Below, in pieces: positions 50,762-56,430 of a stretch of DNA of 56,430 nucleotides. Both the position numbers and the translations under genes were made by a program. Under the pieces are notes generated by a model. That model was not told where the DNA came from, ran no database searches, and saw nothing but the letters and a program-made list of their open reading frames with translations. The stretch lies in assembly GCF_001908205.1 (NCBI RefSeq), contig NZ_LGHL01000078.1:1-56430 (forward strand), read 5' to 3'. Position 1 is the stretch's first letter, and every line of letters starts with the position of its first letter. The DNA comes from Bradyrhizobium sp. NAS80.1 (lineage in GTDB: Bacteria; Pseudomonadota; Alphaproteobacteria; Rhizobiales; Xanthobacteraceae).

Positions 50762-52045
50762 TCAATCCACCAAAATTACCCTGATGTCGTTCACGTTCGT
50801 CAGCGTCGGGCCCGGCAGCAGCAAGTCTCCCGTTGCCTCAAAGAAGGCGGACGCATCGTTGTTGTCGAGATAGGCCTGTGGCTCCAAGCGCTGCGCCTTC
50901 ATCTTCGCGAACGTTGCCGCGTCGATCAGCGCGCCGGCGGGGTCGGTGGGGTTGCCGGCGCCGCCGTCGGCGCCGTCGGTGTCGCCGGCAAGCGCGGCGA
51001 TGGCCGCCGTGTCCTTCAACAGGCCGGCGAGCGCCAGCGCGTATTCCTGGTTCGGGCCGCCGCGGCCATTGCCGCGTACGGTGACCGTGAGCTCGCCGCC
51101 GGAGAGGATTGCGACGCGCCGGCCTTGCGCGCGCGCCTGGAGCGCCAACCTGGCGTGATCGGCAGCGACCTCGCGGGCCTCGCCCTCGAGATCGGCGCCG
51201 AGATCAATCGTCTCGTAGCCGGCGTCCTTGGCGAGCTTCACCGCGGCGTCGAGCGATTGCTTAGGACGCGCGATCAGTTCGAAATGCGCGCGCGCAAAGG
51301 CGGCATCGCCCGGCTTGCAGCTCTCGTTGGCGGGATCGTCGAGCGCGCGCCTCACGGCATCATCGATGTCGAGCCTGTACTTGGCGACGATGGCGCGCGC
51401 GTCCGCAAGCGTGGTCGGATCGGGCACGGTGGGACCGGAGGCGATCGCGGAAGGATCGTCATGCGGCACGTCGGAGATCGCGAGCGTCACGATCTCGGCG
51501 GCGTTCCTGCCGGCGCGCGCCAGACGCCCGCCCTTGATCCGCGACAGATGTTTTCTGACGATGTTCATCTCGCCGATCGGCGCGCCTGAGCGCAGCAGCG
51601 CCTTGTTGACCGCCTGCTTCTGCGCGAAGCTGATGCCCTCTACAGGCGCGATCCAGTTCGCCGAGCCGCCGCCGGTGAGCAGCACCAGGAGAAGATCGTC
51701 GGGTCCGGCCTCGCCCGCGAGCGCGAGTGTGTCGGCCGCGCCCTTCAAGCCGGCTTCATCCGGCACGGGATGGCCGGCCTCGACCACGCGGATGCGGCGC
51801 GTCGGCACGCCGTAGCCGTGGCGGGTGGTGGCGATGCCCACCAGCCGCTCCGGCGCGAGCTTGAGCGTGTCGAGATAATGCCGCTCCGCAGCCGCCGCCA
51901 TTGCGCCCGCGCCCTTGCCGGCGGCGAGGCAGATCACGCGTCCCCTCGGTGCGGGCCGCAGATGCGGCGCCAGCACCACATTGGGATGGGCGGCGGCAAC
52001 GGCGGCGTCGTAGAGCGCGCGGAGCAGGGGACGTCGGTCGGTCAT
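50762..52045 (-). CDS. Glycerate 2-kinase (MOFRL family)
   Basis: A 427-residue cytosolic kinase of the GckA/TtuD (DUF4147 + MOFRL) family, which phosphorylates D-glycerate at C2. Visible motifs: VICLAAGKGAGAMAAA, LLLVLLTGGGSANW, GRNAAEIVTLAISDVPHDDPSAIASGPTVPD, and the C-terminal MOFRL part with ILSGGELTVTVRGNGRGGPNQE and LAGDTDGADG. Older annotations call such proteins hydroxypyruvate reductase (TtuD), a less likely activity. ATG 52045 (MTDRRPLLRALYDAAV) is chosen as the usual start. Confidence 0.9.
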   Translation of the reverse strand: MTDRRPLLRALYDAAVAAAHPNVVLAPHLRPAPRGRVICLAAGKGAGAMAAAAERHYLDTLKLAPERLVGIATTRHGYGVPTRRIRVVEAGHPVPDEAGLKGAADTLALAGEAGPDDLLLVLLTGGGSANWIAPVEGISFAQKQAVNKALLRSGAPIGEMNIVRKHLSRIKGGRLARAGRNAAEIVTLAISDVPHDDPSAIASGPTVPDPTTLADARAIVAKYRLDIDDAVRRALDDPANESCKPGDAAFARAHFELIARPKQSLDAAVKLAKDAGYETIDLGADLEGEAREVAADHARLALQARAQGRRVAILSGGELTVTVRGNGRGGPNQEYALALAGLLKDTAAIAALAGDTDGADGGAGNPTDPAGALIDAATFAKMKAQRLEPQAYLDNNDASAFFEATGDLLLPGPTLTNVNDIRVILVD

Positions 52046-52204
52046 TGACGGAGGCCTTCGGCAAACTTTTGGGCAGAATCTCGGACAGGGCGAAGCGGCG
52101 GCGATGAAGCCGCCATTCACCTGCCTACCGCATCATGCGCCAAAGCGTAAGCGGGCTTTACCATCATTCGATTATGCAATCGCGTGATCATGATCGGCGC
52201 GCAA

Positions 52205-52241
52205 GCAAAAGCCCCCTGCGCAAGCTCCGCCGGGGGCTTTC
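52205..52241 (-). terminator. Rho-independent terminator of binding-protein gene 1
   Basis: Arms AAAGCCCCC (52208-52216) and GGGGGCTTT (52232-52240), with a T run on the minus strand, 20 nt after the stop at 52262. Confidence 0.85.
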
Positions 52242-52261
52242 GTCGTCGCGTGTTCGGGCGG

Positions 52262-53491
52262 CTAGCCGCCGGCGTCGGCGCTGATCACGTCGCCGAACAG
52301 TTCCCAGCGCTCGCCCTTGAACTTCTCGAGCCGGAGCTGGCTGATCGGCGCAAAGTCGTTCGGCCCGGTGTTGATCTGGATGCCCGGCAGCAGCGCTTCG
52401 GTGCGGAAGTCCTTCAGGCTTGCGGCCTGCTTCATGACGTTCTCGCGCGTGAGATTATCGCCGCATTGCTTCAGGACCTGGACCAGCGTCTGCGCCACGG
52501 CGAAGCCAACGATGGTGCCCTTGTCGAGCTTGTCACCTTCCGGGAAGTACTTGTCCATGAAGGCGAGAAACTGCTTCATGCCGGGATCGTTGCTCCATTC
52601 CGGATCCGACACGTCCTTGAGATAATCGGCCGAGACGATATCCTGCCCGTTCTCGAAGCCCGCGGGCTTCATGACGCTGCCGACGGAGGCCGAGACGTTG
52701 TTGAGGAAGTGCAACGGCTTCCAGCCGATCTCCGCGACCTTCTTGATCGCCTGCGCCGCGAATTTCGGCGTCGTGATGTTCATGAAGACATCAGCGCCCG
52801 TCGACCTCAGCTTGACGATGTGGCTGTCGATGGTCGGCTCGGAGGTCTCGTAGCTCTCCTCCATGACGATCATCGAGGCGGCCTTGGAGCCAAGGCCGTC
52901 CTTCAGGCCCTTGAGATAGTCCTTGCCGTAATCGTCGTTCTGATAGAGCACGGCGATCTTGGCGTCCGGCTTGTTCTTGAGCAGCCATTTCGCGTAGATC
53001 TGCGTTTCGCTCTGGTAGTTGGGCTGCCAGCCCATCGTCCACGGGAAGTTCTGCGGATCGTTCCACTTGGTGGCGCCGGTCGCGACGAAGAGCTGCGGCA
53101 CCTTCTTGGTGTTCATGTATTTGTGGATCGCCGAGTTCGACGGTGTGCCGAGCGAGTTGAAGATAAAGAGCACTTCGTCGCTCTCGACGAGCTTGCGCGC
53201 CTGCTCCACGGCCTTCGGCGGCGAGTAGGCGTCGTCATAGGAAACGAAGTTGATCTTGCGGCCGTTGATGCCGCCTTCGTCGTTGATCTTCTTGAAATAG
53301 GCGGCTTCGGTCCGCCCGATGATGCCGTAGGCGGAAGCCGGTCCGCTGTAGGGCATGATGTTGCCGATCTTGATCTCGGCGTCGTTCGCGCCTGTATCGT
53401 ATTTCTTCTGGGCCGATGCAGTGGAGGTCGAGGCCGCAATGAGCGCGAGCGCCAGTGACGCGGCGGCAAGCTTGCCGGTGACAGCGGGCAT
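52262..53491 (-). CDS. ABC transporter substrate-binding protein 1 of tandem set
   Basis: A 409-residue LivK-like periplasmic protein. Signal peptide cleavage expected after A27 (ASA|QKKYD). The mature start KYDTGANDAEIKIGNIMPYS and the segments KLVESDEVLFIFNSLGTPSNSAIHKYM and QNDDYGKDYLKGLKDGLGSKA are nearly repeated in the next two genes. Members of this group bind amides, branched-chain amino acids or aromatic acids; ligand unknown. No permease gene is in sight. ATG 53491 gives the signal peptide, preceded by GGGAGA. Followed by its own terminator. Confidence 0.9.
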   Translation of the reverse strand: MPAVTGKLAAASLALALIAASTSTASAQKKYDTGANDAEIKIGNIMPYSGPASAYGIIGRTEAAYFKKINDEGGINGRKINFVSYDDAYSPPKAVEQARKLVESDEVLFIFNSLGTPSNSAIHKYMNTKKVPQLFVATGATKWNDPQNFPWTMGWQPNYQSETQIYAKWLLKNKPDAKIAVLYQNDDYGKDYLKGLKDGLGSKAASMIVMEESYETSEPTIDSHIVKLRSTGADVFMNITTPKFAAQAIKKVAEIGWKPLHFLNNVSASVGSVMKPAGFENGQDIVSADYLKDVSDPEWSNDPGMKQFLAFMDKYFPEGDKLDKGTIVGFAVAQTLVQVLKQCGDNLTRENVMKQAASLKDFRTEALLPGIQINTGPNDFAPISQLRLEKFKGERWELFGDVISADAGG

Positions 53492-53601
53492 TCCTATCTC
53501 CCTGTTTTCTTGGTGTGTGTGCGTTTCCTTTTCTTGTCTTGCCTGGTTTTTGGTGACGCGGCGGCAATTCAATACGATTTGTCTGACGGCTTCAAGGAAA
53601 A

Positions 53602-53628
53602 GCCCCGGCGACCAGGTCGCGGGGGCTG
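53602..53628 (-). terminator. Rho-independent terminator of binding-protein gene 2
   Basis: A 27-nt imperfect palindrome, AGCCCC and GCGACC arms each paired, followed on the minus strand by TTTTCC. It lies 70 nt after the stop at 53698. Confidence 0.8.
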
Positions 53629-53697
53629 CTCCTTTAGTAGGTTTATGTCTGCACGGCGGTGGTCGCGAAGGCCTTGGCCACCTTGCCGAGGACGCCG

Positions 53698-54924
53698 TTA
53701 ACCACCGACGTCGCCGCTGATCACGTCGCCGAACAGCTCCCAGGTGTCGCCCTTGAGCCGCTGGAGTTGCAACTGCGAAATCGGGGCAAAGTCCGTCGGG
53801 CTGGTATTGATCTTCACCCCGGGCAACAGGCCCGCAACCACATAGTCTTGCATGTTTGCCGCCTGCTTCATGACGTTCGCACGCGTCAGGTCGTCGCCAC
53901 ACTGCTTGAGCACGTGAACCATGGTTTGCGCGACGGCGTAGCCATAGATCACGAAGGCGTCGGCGCGGTTGGCCTCGGGATAATATTTGTCGAGGAACGT
54001 ATTCCAGGCCTTGATATCCGGATCATCCTTCCATTGCGGATCCGTCGGGTCCTTCAGGTAGGCCGACGTGATGATGCCTTGCGAGCTGCCGAAGCCAGCC
54101 GGCTTGATCGTGGCGCTGATCGACGAACTGACGCTATTGAGGAAATGAACCGGCTTCCACTCGATCTCGGCGCTCTTCTTGATCGCTTGCGCCGCGAACT
54201 TCGGAATCGAGATGTCGACGAACACGTCGGCGCCGGCCGCTTTGAGGTTGACGATGTGCGAGTCGATCGTCGGCTCTGTTGTCTCGTAGCTCTCTTCCCG
54301 CACGATCATGGAGACTTTGGAGCCCAGCCCGTCCTTCAGACCCTTCAGATAGTCCTTGCCGTAATCATCGTTCTGGTAGAGCACGCCGATCTTGGCATTC
54401 GGATAATTCTTCAGGATGTATTTCGCGTAGATCTGCGTCTCGCTCTGGTAGTTCGGTTGCCAGCCCATTGTCCATGGGTAGCCCTTGGCATCGTTCCACT
54501 TGGTTGCGCCGGTGGCGACGAAGAGTTGAGGCACCTGCTTCGAGTTCATGTATTTGTGGATCGCCGAGTTCGGGGGCGTGCCGAGCGAATTGAAGATCAG
54601 CAGCACCTCGTCGCTCTCGACCAGCTTGCGCGCCTGCTCGACGGTCTTCGGCGGTGAGTAGCCGTCGTCATAAGAGATGAAATTGATCTTGCGGCCGTTG
54701 ATGCCGCCTTCCGCGTTGATCTTGTTGAAGTAGGCCGCTTCCGTCTTGCCGATCACGCTGTAAGAGGACGCGGGACCGCTATAGGGCATGATGTTGCCGA
54801 TCTTGATCTCGGTATCGGTCACGCCGCTGTCGTACTTCTTCTGCGCAAGCGCTGCCGTGGACATGGTGGCGGTCAGCAGGAGAGCCGCCGATAATGCTGC
54901 CGCCCGCACGTGGATGGAATGCAT
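53698..54924 (-). CDS. ABC transporter substrate-binding protein 2 of tandem set
   Basis: A 408-residue paralogue of the flanking genes. The signal peptide (MHSIHVRAAALSAALLLTA, cleavage after A27 at ALA|QKKYD) differs from gene 1 but the mature parts agree closely (EIKIGNIMPYSGPASSYSVIGK, KYMNSKQVPQLFVATGATKWNDAKG). Differences cluster in the C-terminal half, where ligand specificity is expected to vary. Own terminator downstream and a separate leader, so the genes are probably transcribed separately. ATG 54924 has GGGAGACC upstream. Confidence 0.9.
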   Translation of the reverse strand: MHSIHVRAAALSAALLLTATMSTAALAQKKYDSGVTDTEIKIGNIMPYSGPASSYSVIGKTEAAYFNKINAEGGINGRKINFISYDDGYSPPKTVEQARKLVESDEVLLIFNSLGTPPNSAIHKYMNSKQVPQLFVATGATKWNDAKGYPWTMGWQPNYQSETQIYAKYILKNYPNAKIGVLYQNDDYGKDYLKGLKDGLGSKVSMIVREESYETTEPTIDSHIVNLKAAGADVFVDISIPKFAAQAIKKSAEIEWKPVHFLNSVSSSISATIKPAGFGSSQGIITSAYLKDPTDPQWKDDPDIKAWNTFLDKYYPEANRADAFVIYGYAVAQTMVHVLKQCGDDLTRANVMKQAANMQDYVVAGLLPGVKINTSPTDFAPISQLQLQRLKGDTWELFGDVISGDVGG

Positions 54925-55296
54925 GTTGGTCTCCCTTGATTCGGTTGAATGTGTCGCTTTTGCTGATTGGGAGCTCTTTGCGGCTCCTCGCACATTCAAT
55001 GCTCTTCCCGGATCGCCAGCAAGCAACGCGCCCCCGAGAAGGCGATACCGAGAACTCGTCTTTAGTCGAATGGGGCTGAGCGAGGCCGAAGGCGCCGGGA
55101 CGCCATTGTCAGGCTTGATGAAGCCACGGGTGACGGCAATGCCGCCGCAGCGAGCTCAGTTCTTGCCTTGCAGCAACCCTTTCAGGCGGCGATGAATTCT
55201 TTGCCGGGTCACGAGATTGGCGCGGCTGCAAGATGGGATCAGCACAGGTTGACGCAAACGCTCGCATCGATTTCTGATTGCCAGACGCGTAGGATC
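54925..55296. other. Intergenic region between binding-protein genes
   Basis: About 370 nt that should hold the promoter of gene 2 and the 3' end of gene 3. I see no gene, strong terminator or operator in it. Confidence 0.4.
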
Positions 55297-56430
55297 CTAC
55301 TGGCTGAGATCGCTCGAGATGATGTCGCCGAACAGCTCCCATTTCCTGCCCTTGAACCGCATCATCTGGAACTGCTCGATCGGGGCGAAATTATCCGGCG
55401 CGGTGTTGATGGTGATGCCGGGCAGCAGCATGTCGGGCGCGAAATCCTTCATGCTGGCGGCTTGCTTCATCACGTTCTCGCGGGTCAAATCGTCGCCGCA
55501 CATCTGCAGCACCTTCACCATGGTCTGTGCCGCCGCATAGCCGAACGCCACACCGGCATCGAGCTTGTTGGCCTTGGGATTGTATTGCGCGATGAAGTTG
55601 TAGAACTTCTTCATGCCGTCGTCGGCGTTCCATTGCGGGTCCGAGGCGTCCTTGATGTAGGTGGCCGACAGGATTCCTTGGGAGATCTCGAAGCCCGCCG
55701 GTTCGATCACGCCGCCGACCGAGGCCGAGACGTTTGAGATGATTTGGACCGGATGCCAGTTGATCTCGGCGGCCTTCTTGATTGCCTGCGCGGCGAATTT
55801 CGGTGTGGTGATGCTGATGAAGACGTCGGCGCCCGCGGCCTTCAGCTTCACGACGTGATCGTCGACGGCCGGCTCCGAGGTGTCGTAGCTTTCCTCCAGC
55901 ACGATCATCGAGGCCTTGGTGCCGAGGCCGTCCTTCAGGCCCTTCAGATAGTCCTTGCCGAAATCATCGTTCTGGTAGAGCACGCCGATCTTCGCGTCCG
56001 GCTTCTCCTTCATGATGTACTTGGCGTAGATGCGTGCCTCGCTCGCGTAGTTCGGCTGCCAGCCCATCGTCCAGGGGAAGTTCTTCGGATCGTTCCATTT
56101 CGAGGCGCCGCTCGCCACGAACAATTGCGGCACCTTCTTCTCGTTCATGTATTTGCGGATCGCGCTGTTGGTGGAGGTGCCGAGCGAGCCGAAGATCAGC
56201 AGCACTCCGTCGCTCTCGACCAGCTTCCGCGCCTGCTCAACCGTCTTCGGCGGCGAATAGGCATCGTCATAGGAGAGGAACTTGATCTTGCGGCCGTTGA
56301 TGCCGCCTTCCGCGTTGATCTTGTTGAAATAGGCTTCCTCGGCCTCGCCGATCACGGCATAGGCGGAGGCCGGACCGCTATAGGGCATGATGTTGCCGAG
56401 CTTGATCTCGGTATCGGAGGCGCCGCTGTC
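55297..56430 (-). CDS. ABC transporter substrate-binding protein 3 of tandem set (partial)
   Basis: Third paralogue, cut by the right edge of the window: the signal peptide and first mature residues are missing. The visible frame is open to 56430 and opens DSGASDTEIKLGNIMPYSGPAS, matching genes 1 and 2. It continues through KLVESDGVLLIFGSLGTSTNSAIRKYMNEKK and QNDDFGKDYLKGLKDGLGTKA to a TAG stop at 55297. Same family and expected role as its neighbours; more diverged from 1 and 2 than those are from each other, by eye. Confidence 0.9.
   Translation of the reverse strand, partial: DSGASDTEIKLGNIMPYSGPASAYAVIGEAEEAYFNKINAEGGINGRKIKFLSYDDAYSPPKTVEQARKLVESDGVLLIFGSLGTSTNSAIRKYMNEKKVPQLFVASGASKWNDPKNFPWTMGWQPNYASEARIYAKYIMKEKPDAKIGVLYQNDDFGKDYLKGLKDGLGTKASMIVLEESYDTSEPAVDDHVVKLKAAGADVFISITTPKFAAQAIKKAAEINWHPVQIISNVSASVGGVIEPAGFEISQGILSATYIKDASDPQWNADDGMKKFYNFIAQYNPKANKLDAGVAFGYAAAQTMVKVLQMCGDDLTRENVMKQAASMKDFAPDMLLPGITINTAPDNFAPIEQFQMMRFKGRKWELFGDIISSDLSQ

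Noticed and set aside
1..56430. CRISPR arrays, tRNA or rRNA genes, insertion sequences with transposase
   Set aside because: None recognised: no regularly spaced direct repeats, cloverleaf-like sequences or transposase/integrase motifs were seen.

Overview
The window looks like the chromosome of a Bradyrhizobium or close relative (Nitrobacteraceae, Alphaproteobacteria). This is inferred from high GC, the mix of five periplasmic amide/branched-chain-type binding proteins, a TRAP transporter and aromatic-acid catabolism, an MlotiK1-like potassium channel, and many palindromic intergenic repeats of the kind common in that family. No rRNA, tRNA, CRISPR array, integrase or transposase was found.

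Layout. 0.2-2.0 kb: an OpgC-like glucan succinyltransferase and a DUF2059 protein. 2.1-6.9 kb: an ABC binding-protein gene with a frameshifted signal peptide, divergent from a GntR/FCD regulator followed by an acyl-CoA ligase and a medium-chain reductase; two palindromic operators lie between. 7.1-10.1 kb: a zinc-ribbon/MBL protein, then an alpha/beta hydrolase plus fatty acid desaturase pair behind a perfect inverted repeat. 10.2-20.2 kb: small secreted and membrane proteins, two separate WYL-regulator/glutathione-S-transferase modules with visible operators, a crotonase, a cyclic-nucleotide-gated K+ channel and an orphan TAXI-like protein. 20.5-32.1 kb: a phenylpropenoid/aromatic acid gene set. 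One operon encodes crotonase, feruloyl-CoA synthase-type ligase, SDR, 4HBT thioesterase and a binding protein and ends in a terminator. A TRAP transporter follows, and pobA is divergent from it. Together they suggest side-chain shortening of a hydroxycinnamate by a beta-oxidation-like route to 4-hydroxybenzoate and then protocatechuate; the thiolase step is not in the window. AT-rich palindromes in front of these transcription units look like shared operators. 32.3-38.6 kb: thioesterase, LysR/flavin-binding pair, two unknown proteins, and an M48 protease/LemA pair. 38.8-43.0 kb: a Liv-type ABC transporter (with a LivM-LivG fusion) divergent from a MarR regulator.

43.3-50.7 kb is the most interesting part: a small XRE regulator and six tightly coupled genes resembling hydrogenase-4 (hyfB, C, E, F, G, I). 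The proton-pumping membrane arm and the small-subunit Fe-S ligands are intact, but all four cysteines that should hold the Ni-Fe centre in the large subunit are replaced. It therefore should not be a hydrogenase; it fits the energy-converting hydrogenase-related (Ehr) class between group 4 hydrogenases and complex I, whose substrate is unknown. 50.8-56.4 kb: a glycerate 2-kinase and three tandem paralogous ABC binding proteins, the last cut by the window edge.
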